Assembly (NCBI GenBank): GCA_963743325.1
Contig: CAVUOZ010000011.1
Coordinates: 62,001-126,000 of the forward strand
Source of the DNA: DATFVA01 sp963743325
Lineage (GTDB): Bacteria > Bacteroidota > Ignavibacteria > Ignavibacteriales > Ignavibacteriaceae
Direction: 5' to 3'
DNA length: 64,000 bases
Shown: piece after piece, positions 44,878 through 54,551 of the stretch
Layout of the letters: each line of letters begins with the position of its first letter
How positions within the stretch are numbered: position 1 is the first letter of the stretch
The notes under the pieces: generated by a model
Databases searched by the model: none
What the model was told of the DNA's origin: nothing
What the model saw: the letters and a program-made list of their open reading frames with translations, nothing else
Made by a program: the position numbers and the translations under genes

Positions 44878-46020
44878 CTATTTTCCAATTTGCTTTCCCG
44901 GTTTTTGTTTTGGGAATGAATAATTTTCGTGACAATTATCGCAACTCGGTTTTGCATTAAATTTCATATCTATATGGCAATCTTCGCAATTAAGCTCCAG
45001 ATGGGTTTCATTAAGTTGTAAACCCGTTATGGAATGATTAAATGTCTTATTATTCCATCCCTTATGACAATTTATACAACTATTATCCAATTTTTTAAAA
45101 GGAATGTTTTCACCATGACATTTATTACACGATAAATCGAGATGAAATCTGTTCAGTGCCCAGCCAGTCTGCTTTTCATGGTTAAAAGGCTCTTTTTCAG
45201 TATCGCTATGACAATTAACACAATTATCATTCCTATGGCAGCTAATACAATTTTTATGTTGTTCTTCAAACGATTTTTTAGATACCACTGGTTTCGGATT
45301 AGTATTATCAATTTTATTTACATCATGACAATTTGAGCAATTTTCCTGCTTGTGACAATTCGTGCAACTAAGACCAAATTTCTTTGTGTGATCGCTATGG
45401 AAGAAAGTTACAAGTTTTCCTTTATCGGAAGTAGTTTTGTAAACTAACCTGGCTGGCTCCATAACTGCAGGGTGATCTTTGCCTGCATATTTTTTTTGTA
45501 GATTTTCATTTTTTTCATTCTTAACATCGTTTTTCAAAATATGGCAGTAATTACAACCTGTTTCGTGACTCCATTCACGATGACAATCCATACACTGTCT
45601 ATGGAAAGCACCCGTCAAATCAGGCACGCTAATATCTTCACGTTTTCTGGAAGTTCCATGACAGCTATTGCATTTTAGAATCGGACCCGATGTATTATGA
45701 TGATGACAATTTTCACATCCACCGGACATAACAGACATTTGAGCATGAATTTTATGTGAGAAATAAACCGGATTATACCTATTACTTAAATTATCAAGGA
45801 TAATCATTTCAGGCGTCTTATCGGGGCTTTGATACACAGTTACAATTTTGTCTCTTGGGCAAACAACAAGGCAGGGATCACCCTTTGTCGGAACATCACA
45901 AGTATGACAGGTTTTACAATTAATGTTTAATTTCGAATGATTTTCTCCCGGACTTTGCTGCCCATTTACTCCGGCGTATAAATTAACGATCAAAAGAAAA
46001 GTTAATATTTTTTTCATCAC
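44878..46020 (-). CDS. Periplasmic multihaem cytochrome c (13 CxxCH)
   Basis: The 380-residue protein has a signal peptide (MMKKILTFLLIVNLYAGVNG) and thirteen CxxCH motifs by direct count, beginning NCKTCH and ending SCDNCH. Several are paired only 7-12 residues apart (CTNCHKQENCSNCH). Many extra His residues are available as distal ligands. It resembles NapC-independent, soluble cytochromes of the Hmc/class III type and probably carries electrons between the membrane NrfD/FeS proteins and another periplasmic partner. Its ATG overlaps the NrfD stop (ATGA). Confidence 0.93.
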   Translation of the reverse strand: MMKKILTFLLIVNLYAGVNGQQSPGENHSKLNINCKTCHTCDVPTKGDPCLVVCPRDKIVTVYQSPDKTPEMIILDNLSNRYNPVYFSHKIHAQMSVMSGGCENCHHHNTSGPILKCNSCHGTSRKREDISVPDLTGAFHRQCMDCHREWSHETGCNYCHILKNDVKNEKNENLQKKYAGKDHPAVMEPARLVYKTTSDKGKLVTFFHSDHTKKFGLSCTNCHKQENCSNCHDVNKIDNTNPKPVVSKKSFEEQHKNCISCHRNDNCVNCHSDTEKEPFNHEKQTGWALNRFHLDLSCNKCHGENIPFKKLDNSCINCHKGWNNKTFNHSITGLQLNETHLELNCEDCHIDMKFNAKPSCDNCHENYSFPKQKPGKQIGK

Positions 46021-47261
46021 TTCACTCCTCTAATAGTGTATTTAGACTGAGGAGCCGTTTGCTTACCCGGGATACTTATTACAGGGAAATTCATAACTAT
46101 AAATCTGTATGCAAGAATTAAAAGCGCTGCAAACCCGACTGTTACAGAAATTTCACCAAATGCCGGGAAATAGGAATGTATTGAATATGGAGGATTATAT
46201 GCCACAATAAAATTGTTTATTCTGTTTAACAAAACTCCAAAAACAACTAATGCCGATGCCGTAAAAAGCAAGGGGGGCGATTTTAAAACCCTGGGTGAAA
46301 GAAACATTCTTAGTGGAATTATCACTCCGAAAAGAAGCTCAATCGTGAACATTACGCTCGCCGTGTTAAATACTGTTAAATAGACAAAAGTTTCACGTAT
46401 AAACATATCGCCAATCTTGAATGCAAGATAAATTCCCAATAAAGGAGCAATCATCGATCCTAATCGTGATAGTATATGCATTTCTGGTTTTAATCCCAAT
46501 GAGCGTGACGCTATTAGGGACTCAAAAATTACCATTGGAAAACCGATGGAGATTGCTGAAAGTAGAAATAGTAAAGGCAGAATCGGAGTCTGCCATAATG
46601 GATGCATCTTTGGACCCGCGATTATCATTAAAGTTCCTAAAGAGGATTGATGCAATGTGGAAAGCACAACCCCTGCGATAATAAAAATGAACATCGTTCT
46701 TGAAAGCCCGCGATCAAGCAATCTTAATATTTTATCTACAGGTTTATTTAAACCTGATAGAAACCCGGGTAAATTAACTTTACCAATAAATCTTTCAGTA
46801 ATAATTGGAAGAAATTCGATATAAAGGACACTCAAGTAGATCATAACGCAAATGCCAACTTCAAACAGCGCGGAGCTCCCATTCCACATAATCAAAGGAT
46901 GCCAGATAAAATACCATCTTCCTATATCTACAAGAACCCCCATCGCAACAAAAGTATAGCCAAGCATTGCTGTTAGTAAAGCTGGTCGAACAATTACTGC
47001 GTATTCTTCCCTATGCATTACATGTCCCAGTGCAGCCGTGGTAAATCCACCGGCAGCGAGTGCGACACCGGCTGCAACATCAACACCAATCCAAAGGCCC
47101 CAGGGATATTGATTGTTCAGATTTGTAACTGCACCTAAACCAAAGAAAAACCTCCCCATCAAAAATACTATACCATTTAATGCTATAATAATTAATACGA
47201 TGACACCCGGAGTAAAATATTTACGTTTTAATGGTGCGGGATTAATAAATTCATGATTCAT
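46017..47261 (-). CDS. NrfD/PsrC-type (HybB/HmcC-like) quinone-interacting membrane subunit
   Basis: A protein of about 414 residues with ten membrane spans. The segments NQYPWGLWIGVDVAAGVALA and GGFTTAALGHVM are the NrfD/HybB signature near the quinone site. I start it at MNHEFINPAPLK (ATG 47261), which overlaps the TGA of the FeS gene as ATGA; the longer frame to 47306 would run deep into that gene. It exchanges electrons between quinone and the FeS subunit. Neighbouring FeS and multihaem proteins make an Hmc-like module without a molybdoenzyme. Confidence 0.92.
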   Translation of the reverse strand: MNHEFINPAPLKRKYFTPGVIVLIIIALNGIVFLMGRFFFGLGAVTNLNNQYPWGLWIGVDVAAGVALAAGGFTTAALGHVMHREEYAVIVRPALLTAMLGYTFVAMGVLVDIGRWYFIWHPLIMWNGSSALFEVGICVMIYLSVLYIEFLPIITERFIGKVNLPGFLSGLNKPVDKILRLLDRGLSRTMFIFIIAGVVLSTLHQSSLGTLMIIAGPKMHPLWQTPILPLLFLLSAISIGFPMVIFESLIASRSLGLKPEMHILSRLGSMIAPLLGIYLAFKIGDMFIRETFVYLTVFNTASVMFTIELLFGVIIPLRMFLSPRVLKSPPLLFTASALVVFGVLLNRINNFIVAYNPPYSIHSYFPAFGEISVTVGFAALLILAYRFIVMNFPVISIPGKQTAPQSKYTIRGVK

Positions 47262-48166
47262 TGTTTTTCTTTCTCCTCTGCTTCTTTTCGACGTTTTGTA
47301 ATCCACATAATCCCACCAAGCAAAGCATATAAAGAAACTGGTGGAACAAAGTAAGCAAAGATTCCATGCTGAATGGACTCAGAAACACCGGGAGCAGGCT
47401 TTTCACCGAGTTTCGGAAAGTCGAGTTCTCCAAAATCTTTACCCGATAAATACATCCAGGAAGTACCACCCACTTCATACTCACCCAGAATATGATCCAC
47501 ATAACGATCAGGATCTCTTCTTATTCGATCCCGTGCAATTTTAATAATTTCCGTTCTTGGTCCATATGTAAGGGCTTCAACAGGACAAATTTCCACACAG
47601 GCAGGTAGTTTTCCTTCTTTTGTTCTCTCAAAACAAAAATCACACTTCATTATCCTGGGGTTAAGTGCTTTATCATATTGGAAAGTTGGAATCTGGAATG
47701 GACAGGCAACCATACAATAACGGCAGCCAATGCACATGTCAGTATCCCAGGTAACTGAACCGTTTTCATTTTTTGAGAATGCACCAACTATACACGCAGA
47801 AACGCAAGCCGGGTGGTCACAGTGCATACATTGAACTTTAACATCAACAGGCAGAACTGAGTTTTTCCCGGGAGGATACTCATTTACAACAGTTAGAGCA
47901 GTTTCACCGGGTCTTCTTTTTGTTTTAAAAATTTTACGATCTTCATAGGAATCCAAATCACCGGCTGGTAAATTATGAGCACTCTTACAGGCCCATTCAC
48001 AGTTACGACATCCAACGCAAACTGTAGTATCAACTAAAACTCCCATCCGGTCTTCGGATAAAATATTTTTAGGACCCGCTTTCGTGGTTGACGTGGAGAG
48101 CCCGGTAATTCCAGCTCCGATTACAGCAGTTGTTTTAAGGAAGTCACGACGGCTTTTCCCAGACAT
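47258..48166 (-). CDS. Tat-exported 4Fe-4S ferredoxin subunit (HybA/HmcB-like)
   Basis: The 302-residue protein starts with a Tat signal (SGKSRRDFLKTTAVIGAGIT). Four Cys clusters follow: CVGCRNCEWACKSAH, CMHCDHPACVSACIVG, CIGCRYCMVACPFQIP and CDFCFERTKEGKLPACVEIC with PVEAL, enough for four [4Fe-4S] centres as in DmsB/HybA. A C-terminal span (GIFAYFVPPVSLYALLGGIM) anchors it to the membrane, which is a HybA/HmcB feature. It is the first gene of the operon; AGGAGGGG precedes the ATG. Confidence 0.93.
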   Translation of the reverse strand: MSGKSRRDFLKTTAVIGAGITGLSTSTTKAGPKNILSEDRMGVLVDTTVCVGCRNCEWACKSAHNLPAGDLDSYEDRKIFKTKRRPGETALTVVNEYPPGKNSVLPVDVKVQCMHCDHPACVSACIVGAFSKNENGSVTWDTDMCIGCRYCMVACPFQIPTFQYDKALNPRIMKCDFCFERTKEGKLPACVEICPVEALTYGPRTEIIKIARDRIRRDPDRYVDHILGEYEVGGTSWMYLSGKDFGELDFPKLGEKPAPGVSESIQHGIFAYFVPPVSLYALLGGIMWITKRRKEAEEKEKQ

Positions 48167-48570
48167 TTTCCCCTCCTTTCAAAAGATGTTGCGAATTTTG
48201 TTATTCATATTTTTTAATTACCGCAATTTATGATACAATATCGTACCATTTTCCGCTCAATTTCGAAGAATTGAAAAATATGCGAAATTATTGAATAGGA
48301 TAAGAATTGCAGCTATCAAAATAAAATTTTACAAACTCCTAAATCCGGGAAATTCTCAATGATGGTAAGTTGTAATTTTTTTTTTTAGGATAGAGAATAG
48401 ACTGAGTATAAGTTAAACGGTAGAAATTTCAACAGGTGTAAAAAACAACAAATTTACCTGGATCCAACTTATAAATTATTCAAAATGTAGATTAATTCTA
48501 CTCATACCTTGATAATGACGGGTTTGTTAATTACGTTTGGTTATAATTTTTGGGGAGATTCGGGGAGTTT
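48167..48570. other. Divergent control region of the redox locus
   Basis: About 400 bases separate the FeS-first operon (minus) from the second kinase (plus). It is AT-rich with no supported gene and should hold both promoters. Because the plus-strand regulator has a GAFTGA sigma54-contact loop, a sigma54 promoter might be expected. The best match I found (TGGTAC, four bases, TTGTA on minus at 48248-48234) has a one-base short spacer, so I do not call it. Confidence 0.5.
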
Positions 48571-50181
48571 ATGCGCCCCTCATTCATTAATAGGTTAAGT
48601 GTCAAGCTTACCTTAATTATTTCAGGTATACTGCTAATTAATTTAGCTGTTTATACTTTTTACTCTCTTTCAGTTCTGAAAAAAGATCTGAGCGCAGCTT
48701 CATCCCAAAATGCATATAATATTAGCGATGTGATTAAAAAATCCACACGTTATAGCATGCTGCTTAACCGTCGTCAGGATATTTATGAAATTATAAACAC
48801 TATAGGGAAAGAGGCCGGTGTAGAAAAAATAAGAATTTATAACAAACAGGGCAGAATAAGTTATTCCACTGATTCGACAGAAATAAATAAAACCGTAAAT
48901 ACAAAAAGCGAAGCCTGCAATGTATGCCATTCCCGTCCTATCCTGCCGACAAATCTTCCTCATAACGAGATGATCAGGGTATTCACTTTTGGGAAAGAAC
49001 GAAAGGTTTTAGGATTAATAAATCCGATAAAAAATGAACCCGATTGTTCAAACGGCAGCTGTCATGAACATCCTGCAAATAAAAATATTCTCGGTGTTCT
49101 CGACGTTATTTTATCTACTGAAAAAATGAACCGGATTATAGAATCCAACACCAAAAGTCTTATTACAAATGCCATTATTCTTACAGTCCTCATGTCCGTT
49201 TTCAGTGGATTATTTATAACCATGCTTGTTAACAGGCCTCTTAAAAAAATATCAAGAGGAATTGAAGAGATTTCTAATGGGAATCTTGATTATAAAATTG
49301 ATATCAATTCAAAAGGAGAGCTGGCAACGGTTGCAAAGGAATTCAACTTTATGTCAGCAAGATTGAATACGGCTTACAATGATATTAAAGAATGGTCTGA
49401 AACTCTGAATCTTAAAGTTGAAGAAAAAAATGAAGAACTGAAAAAAATATATGAGCAGATAACTCAGGTAGAAAAACTTGCATCACTGGGAAAGTTATCT
49501 GCAACAGTTGCACATGAACTTAACAATCCGCTTGAGGGAATTCTTACGTACAGCAGGCTTATATCTAAAAAGCTTACAAAAATGAGCAAAGATGATGAAT
49601 TTAAAGATATAATTGAATTCCTGAACCTTATTTCCGATGAATCATCACGATGTGGAAGAATAGTAAAGGACCTTCTTTTATTTTCACATAAAGATGAAGG
49701 AAAATTTAGTCAGAATGAATTATCAGGAATTATAGATAAGAGCCTGATTCTTATTAACCATCATCTTGAAATCAACCACATAAATTTAATCAGGACATAT
49801 AATTCAGAGCACTTGATTATAGAATGCGACCCCGACAAAATTGAACAGGCATTGATTCCAATTTTTATAAATGCGATTGAAGCAATGAATGACGGACAGA
49901 TACTGAAAGTTATTCTTGAACAGAAAGAAAATACGGCGGTTATCAGAATAGCTGATCAGGGTAAGGGAATTTCTGAAAAGGATCTGCCTTATATTTTTGA
50001 ACCTTTCTATTCTACAAAGGATGATAATAAGGGAACCGGCCTGGGGCTTGCAGTAGCATACGGGATTATAAAACAACATCATGGAAAAATCCTTGTTGAG
50101 AATACTTCCATGGAAGGAACAACCTTTAAAATAATTTTACCAATTAAGCATATTTCTCAAGAAGTGAAAAATGAAACCTAA
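48571..50181 (+). CDS. Haem-motif sensor histidine kinase
   Basis: About 536 residues from ATG 48571 (MRPSFINRLSVKL), eight bases behind GGGGAG; the TTG at 48550 is not needed. Span about 10-30, then an extracytoplasmic domain that is a paralogue of the one in the kinase at 42934: CNVCH (Cys116, Cys119, His120) and CSNGSCH (Cys159, Cys164, His165). A second span, HAMP, H-box His315 (SATVAHELNNPLEGILTYSR) and an uninterrupted ATPase (DQGKGISEKDLPYIFEPF, GTGLGLAVAYGI) follow. The NtrC-type regulator start overlaps its end. Confidence 0.9.
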   Translation: MRPSFINRLSVKLTLIISGILLINLAVYTFYSLSVLKKDLSAASSQNAYNISDVIKKSTRYSMLLNRRQDIYEIINTIGKEAGVEKIRIYNKQGRISYSTDSTEINKTVNTKSEACNVCHSRPILPTNLPHNEMIRVFTFGKERKVLGLINPIKNEPDCSNGSCHEHPANKNILGVLDVILSTEKMNRIIESNTKSLITNAIILTVLMSVFSGLFITMLVNRPLKKISRGIEEISNGNLDYKIDINSKGELATVAKEFNFMSARLNTAYNDIKEWSETLNLKVEEKNEELKKIYEQITQVEKLASLGKLSATVAHELNNPLEGILTYSRLISKKLTKMSKDDEFKDIIEFLNLISDESSRCGRIVKDLLLFSHKDEGKFSQNELSGIIDKSLILINHHLEINHINLIRTYNSEHLIIECDPDKIEQALIPIFINAIEAMNDGQILKVILEQKENTAVIRIADQGKGISEKDLPYIFEPFYSTKDDNKGTGLGLAVAYGIIKQHHGKILVENTSMEGTTFKIILPIKHISQEVKNET

Positions 50182-51517
50182 AGCAAATTTACTTGTAGTT
50201 GACGACGAATTAATCGTCCGGCAGTCTTTAAAGCACTGGTTTGAAGAAGATGGATATCTTGTTGATACCGCAGACAGCGGTGAATTAGCCTTGAAACATT
50301 TTGAGAAAGGCAAGTATGATGTAATGCTTGTGGATATGAAAATGCCCGGGATGAGCGGTCTGGATCTTTTAAACAGGGTGAAGGAGTTTGATGAATCTGT
50401 AAATGTAATACTTATTACCGCATTTGCATCTGTACCATCAGCTATTAAAGCTCTGAAAGACGGCGCTTATGATTATATAACAAAGCCTGTCGACCCGGAT
50501 GAACTTTCGCATATAATTGAAAATGCGCTTAATCAGAAAAACCTGAAATCGGAAAATGAAGCACTCAAAGAAAATATAGATGAGATAATTAAACCTAATA
50601 ACCTGATCGGGGAAAGTACGGAAATGAAGAAAATATTCTCCCTGATTAATACCGTCTCTCAGACAGACACGACTGTTATGATCAGAGGTGATAGCGGAAC
50701 CGGAAAGGAACTGGTTGCAAAGGCAATTCACATGAACAGCAGAAGAAAATATTATCCTATAATCACTGTAAACTGCGGAGCTCTGGCCGAATCACTGCTT
50801 GAGAGTGAGCTTTTCGGGCACGAGAAAGGGGCATTTACCGGGGCACACTATAAACGGAAAGGCAAGTTTGAAATGGCAAACGGCGGTACAATATTTCTCG
50901 ATGAGATTGGATCAATATCTGCTAAAATGCAGGTTGAACTTCTGAGGGTGATTGAAACCAAGCAATTTACACGAGTTGGCGGGAATGAAGTTATAAAAAG
51001 TGACTTCAGAGTCATAGCCGCTACGAATGAACCGCTGGAAGATCTTGTTAAACTGGGGAAATTCAGGGAAGATTTGTATTACAGACTTGATGTGTTCACA
51101 ATCCTGATCCCCCCGCTCCGTGAGAGAATTGAAGATATCCCGATACTGGCTTATTACTTCCTGAAGAAATTTTCAACAGCGATGAACAAAAAGAAAGATA
51201 CTATTTCCGCTGAGGCAATGGATTTCCTTGTAAAATACAAATGGCCGGGTAATGTCAGAGAGCTTGAAAATGCAATAGAGAGGGGTGTTGTTGTCAGCAA
51301 ATCAAATATAATTGACGTTCTGGACCTTCCTTTCCAGGTAAGCTCAAATAATCATTTTGATAAAGATGATAAAAGTATTGCCGCGATGGAAAAAAGACAT
51401 ATTGCACTTGTATTAAATGAAATGAATTGGAATATTTCAAGGAGTGCTGAAGCTTTGAAAATAGACAGGGTTACGTTGTACAACAAAATAAATAAGTATG
51501 GTCTGCAGAGAAAATAA
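50171..51517 (+). CDS. NtrC-family sigma54-dependent response regulator
   Basis: The 448-residue protein has a receiver (VVDDELIVRQSL, phospho-Asp in DVMLVDMKMPGMSG). An AAA+ domain follows, with Walker A RGDSGTGKELVAKA, the sigma54-contact loop GAFTGA in GHEKGAFTGAHYKRKG, Walker B GGTIFLDEIG and the R-finger region FREDLYYRLDVF. A Fis-type HTH at the end reads NISRSAEALKIDRVTLYNKI. It activates sigma54 promoters, most plausibly that of the adjoining Hmc-like operon. This is the cognate regulator of the upstream kinase. Confidence 0.95.
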   Translation: MKPKANLLVVDDELIVRQSLKHWFEEDGYLVDTADSGELALKHFEKGKYDVMLVDMKMPGMSGLDLLNRVKEFDESVNVILITAFASVPSAIKALKDGAYDYITKPVDPDELSHIIENALNQKNLKSENEALKENIDEIIKPNNLIGESTEMKKIFSLINTVSQTDTTVMIRGDSGTGKELVAKAIHMNSRRKYYPIITVNCGALAESLLESELFGHEKGAFTGAHYKRKGKFEMANGGTIFLDEIGSISAKMQVELLRVIETKQFTRVGGNEVIKSDFRVIAATNEPLEDLVKLGKFREDLYYRLDVFTILIPPLRERIEDIPILAYYFLKKFSTAMNKKKDTISAEAMDFLVKYKWPGNVRELENAIERGVVVSKSNIIDVLDLPFQVSSNNHFDKDDKSIAAMEKRHIALVLNEMNWNISRSAEALKIDRVTLYNKINKYGLQRK

Positions 51518-51655
51518 AAGCAGGTTATGTGTATTGCTCCCGTTCATCTTTCAAATAAAGAACTGAATCAGAAAATAATCACCGGATTCAACAGGTAATT
51601 ATTTTTAAAGTTTAAATCAATTTATCTGGATTGAATCTTCTGCAATCATCCGGTC

Positions 51656-52381
51656 TCAGGTTTCGATAAAATCAGTATTTTTAAGATGATGACGGATATA
51701 AATTCTTTTCCTTATATAATGATCAAGGAGCCATGCGGCTGATATCCAGGTAAATCCTATCGCCCATCCTCCAATTACATCATTCGGTGAATGTGCTCCT
51801 CTTAGTATCTGGCTTATTCCAATTGACACACTTAAAATAAATGCAACGGTTGTTAAATAGTGGTTTAGGTTACTTGAAGGATGTGCTCTATATATTAATC
51901 TTGCGGTAGTAAAGTAAAATACAACAGACATCATAGCATGTCCGCTGGGAAATTCTTTATCATCCGCCGTGATCATATTCAACCAGTTGTACCAGGCTTC
52001 TCCTCCAAAAATATTCTTCAGGAAAAGATGGAAAATGCCTGCTCCGAACACAACCAGAAAATAAGTTATGAATATTGAATATTTTTTTCGGATAAATGCA
52101 TATCCCGCAAAGATAATTGTAAATAATGTTACAAAAAGACTACTTGCCAATGCTGAAAGATAATCCATCAATTTTACCAATGCGGATGGACCATAGGAAT
52201 TACTCCATTTATTTGTTTTCCCCAGCCAATCGAGTAATAAAGCGTCATAATCTCCGGTCATTTCGGAAATAAAACCACTTGCACATAAAATAAAAATGAA
52301 TAATCCAAGTAAAATTATAGAGAATGAAGTGTATTTTTTATATCTATTGGTTCTACGGTTTTCCCTGTCGATTGAATTCAT
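51656..52381 (-). CDS. PAP2 family phosphatase
   Basis: A protein of about 241 residues with six spans and the PAP2 motifs PSGHAMMSVVFYF and ILRGAHSPNDVIGG (RGAHxxxD form). The first-motif region is near KNIFGGEAWYNWLN. Such membrane phosphatases remove phosphate from lipid phosphates, for example undecaprenyl pyrophosphate or phosphatidate. I start it at MNSIDRENRR (ATG 52381), because the longer frame to 52537 adds an N-terminus with no family resemblance. The 5 prime extension cannot be fully excluded. Confidence 0.85.
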   Translation of the reverse strand: MNSIDRENRRTNRYKKYTSFSIILLGLFIFILCASGFISEMTGDYDALLLDWLGKTNKWSNSYGPSALVKLMDYLSALASSLFVTLFTIIFAGYAFIRKKYSIFITYFLVVFGAGIFHLFLKNIFGGEAWYNWLNMITADDKEFPSGHAMMSVVFYFTTARLIYRAHPSSNLNHYLTTVAFILSVSIGISQILRGAHSPNDVIGGWAIGFTWISAAWLLDHYIRKRIYIRHHLKNTDFIET

Positions 52382-52626
52382 CCAAGTCCCGGAATTATTA
52401 AAGTATGAAATTACACAATATTCGTAATTTAATTGATATTTCCCAAATATCTTCTCAATACTTAGAATAACAAAATTTCTGCTTTCTAATTTATGGTAAG
52501 AATACCCGCCTAAACTGCGAAAAAAAGAGAATATCATTTATAAATATTTTCTGGAATGTTATTTGTCATTTATAATCAATTCTGGCAATCGCTCCTAAAG
52601 TTGCTTAACAAAATTGGAAGGACTTT

Positions 52627-53514
52627 ATGTATAATTCCATAGTTCTGGTTAAACAGGTTCCTGATACAGCCAATATCTCAGGGAAAGTGATGAAGGATGA
52701 TGGAACTGTTAACCGCTCAAAACTTCCCGCCATTTTTAATTACGAGGATAAAGTTGCGCTTGAATTCGCCCTCCAGATAAAAGAAAAGTTCGGCGGAAAA
52801 GTAACAGCTGTTACTATGGGTCCTCCCCGTGCCTCTGATACTCTTCGCGAATGTCTCTACATGGGTGCTGATGAAGTTTATCTTATCACTGACAGAAAAT
52901 TTGCCGGTGCAGATACACTCGCTACATCATATGTGCTTTCCGAAGCTATCAAAAAGATCGGAAGCTATAATTTCATTTTTGCAGGAAGACAGGCAATCGA
53001 TGGCGATACAGCGCAGGTAGGCCCTCAGACCGCCGAAAAACTTGGTATTCCGCAAATTACTTATACAGAGGAATTAATTGATGTAAAGAGAGACAGTATC
53101 GTAATAAGACGTAAAATAGACGGCGGTTATGAAATTGTTGAAAGCAGTATTCCGGTGCTTTTAACTGTTTTAAAGGATGCTGTTGATCCCCGCCCATTCA
53201 GCGCTAAACGTGTAATGGCTTATAAAGGAGCAAAATCCCTTCTTGATCTGGAAAAGATGACGGAAGAAAATTCTCTTCTGTATATAGATAAGCTCGTTCA
53301 CGAATATGAAGAAAAAGGCCTTCTGATTAAAACTCTTACCACAGATGACCTTGATGTTGATCCCGAAAGATGCGGAATTAAAGGTTCTCCTACAAAAGTT
53401 CATAAAGTCGAATCGGTGGTTCTTGCCGGAGGAAATCACACAAGAGTTGAACCTACGAAAGCTGCTTTATCAGGTTTGATAGATCAATTAATGACAGATC
53501 ATATTTTTGGCTAA
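52627..53514 (+). CDS. etfB: Electron transfer flavoprotein beta subunit
   Basis: The 295-residue protein begins IVLVKQVPDTANISGKV and has EDKVALEFALQIKEKFGGKV, VTMGPPRASDTLRECLYMGA and GRQAIDGDTAQVGPQ, all typical EtfB segments binding AMP. It is slightly longer than the usual ~255 residues because of a C-terminal extension (about 240-295). It forms a heterodimer with EtfA and takes electrons from acyl-CoA dehydrogenases. GGAAGGA precedes the ATG. It is first in etfB-etfA-acd. Confidence 0.94.
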   Translation: MYNSIVLVKQVPDTANISGKVMKDDGTVNRSKLPAIFNYEDKVALEFALQIKEKFGGKVTAVTMGPPRASDTLRECLYMGADEVYLITDRKFAGADTLATSYVLSEAIKKIGSYNFIFAGRQAIDGDTAQVGPQTAEKLGIPQITYTEELIDVKRDSIVIRRKIDGGYEIVESSIPVLLTVLKDAVDPRPFSAKRVMAYKGAKSLLDLEKMTEENSLLYIDKLVHEYEEKGLLIKTLTTDDLDVDPERCGIKGSPTKVHKVESVVLAGGNHTRVEPTKAALSGLIDQLMTDHIFG

Positions 53515-53526
53515 AGGAATTATCAA

Positions 53527-54543
53527 ATGAAATTTTCTAATGAAGTCTGGGTTTTTATTGAACAAAGAGATGGGAAGCCGGCCGACGTAAGTTTTGAGCT
53601 GATCTGCAAGGCTCATAAGCTTGCACAGTCAATGAATGGAATCGTTAAAGCGGTTGTGATTGGAGATAAAGCTGAAGGAATTGCAAAAGAAACATTCCGT
53701 TACGGTGCTGATGAAGTTTTGCTGATTGATCACCCATCCCTCAGATTTTTCAGGACAATACCTTACAGCAGAGTTTTTATCAAGCTAATCGAAGAATTTA
53801 CGCCCAGAATTGTACTATTTGGAGCTACTGTAATCGGCCGTGACCTTGCACCAAGGGTTGCTTCGCATACCAAGAGCGGGTTAACGGCTGACTGCACCGA
53901 TCTGCAGATTTCTGATGTAACATACCTTAAAGAGCAATTTCCAAAACTTCTTCTTCAGATTCGTCCCGCATTCGGTGGGAATATCATTGCAACAATTATT
54001 ACTCCGGATGTGCCTGTACAGATGGCAACAGTGCGTGAAGGTGTAATGGAACTTATACCTCTTCCGAAACCCAATCCGGTAAAAATTAACAGAGTTGATT
54101 TCCATCCTGACCCTGTCGATGAAATGGTCAGAATAATCGAGCAGCACCGGGAGGAGAATAAAGTAAACCTGAAGGCTTCACCGATAATTGTTGCCGGTGG
54201 TTATGGCCTGGGGACAAAAGAGAACTTTAAGCTTGTCGAAGAGCTTGCTCATACTATAGGAGGCGAAATTGCAGGAAGCCGTGCCGCAGTTGATGCTGGT
54301 TTTGTCACCCCGGACAGGCAGGTCGGACAAACCGGTGTAACTGTACGACCAAAACTTTATATCGCTGTCGGGATTTCAGGTGCGATTCAGCATAGAGCAG
54401 GTATGCAGGAATCCCAGAAAATAATTGCAATAAATACGGATCCTGAGGCACCAATTTTCGATATAAGTCATTACGGTATTGTTGGAGACGCGACGGAAGT
54501 TATCCCTGCATTTATAGAAGCTTATAAAAATAAATTGAAATAA
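53527..54543 (+). CDS. etfA: Electron transfer flavoprotein alpha subunit
   Basis: The 338-residue protein has the FAD-binding C-terminal domain with GGYGLGTKENFKLVEELAHT, GSRAAVDAGFVTPDRQVGQT and YIAVGISGAIQHRAGMQESQ, all diagnostic of EtfA. The N-terminal part carries the EtfAB-like domain (FGATVIGRDLAPRVASHTKS). AAAGGAATT precedes the start and the gap to etfB is 12 bases, so both are in one operon. Confidence 0.95.
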   Translation: MKFSNEVWVFIEQRDGKPADVSFELICKAHKLAQSMNGIVKAVVIGDKAEGIAKETFRYGADEVLLIDHPSLRFFRTIPYSRVFIKLIEEFTPRIVLFGATVIGRDLAPRVASHTKSGLTADCTDLQISDVTYLKEQFPKLLLQIRPAFGGNIIATIITPDVPVQMATVREGVMELIPLPKPNPVKINRVDFHPDPVDEMVRIIEQHREENKVNLKASPIIVAGGYGLGTKENFKLVEELAHTIGGEIAGSRAAVDAGFVTPDRQVGQTGVTVRPKLYIAVGISGAIQHRAGMQESQKIIAINTDPEAPIFDISHYGIVGDATEVIPAFIEAYKNKLK

Positions 54544-54551
54544 GGTTTATT

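Noticed and set aside
48234..48248. Possible sigma54 promoter on the minus strand before the FeS gene (TGGTAC, four bases, TTGTA)
   Set aside because: The spacer is one base shorter than the required -24/-12 spacing and both boxes deviate from consensus.
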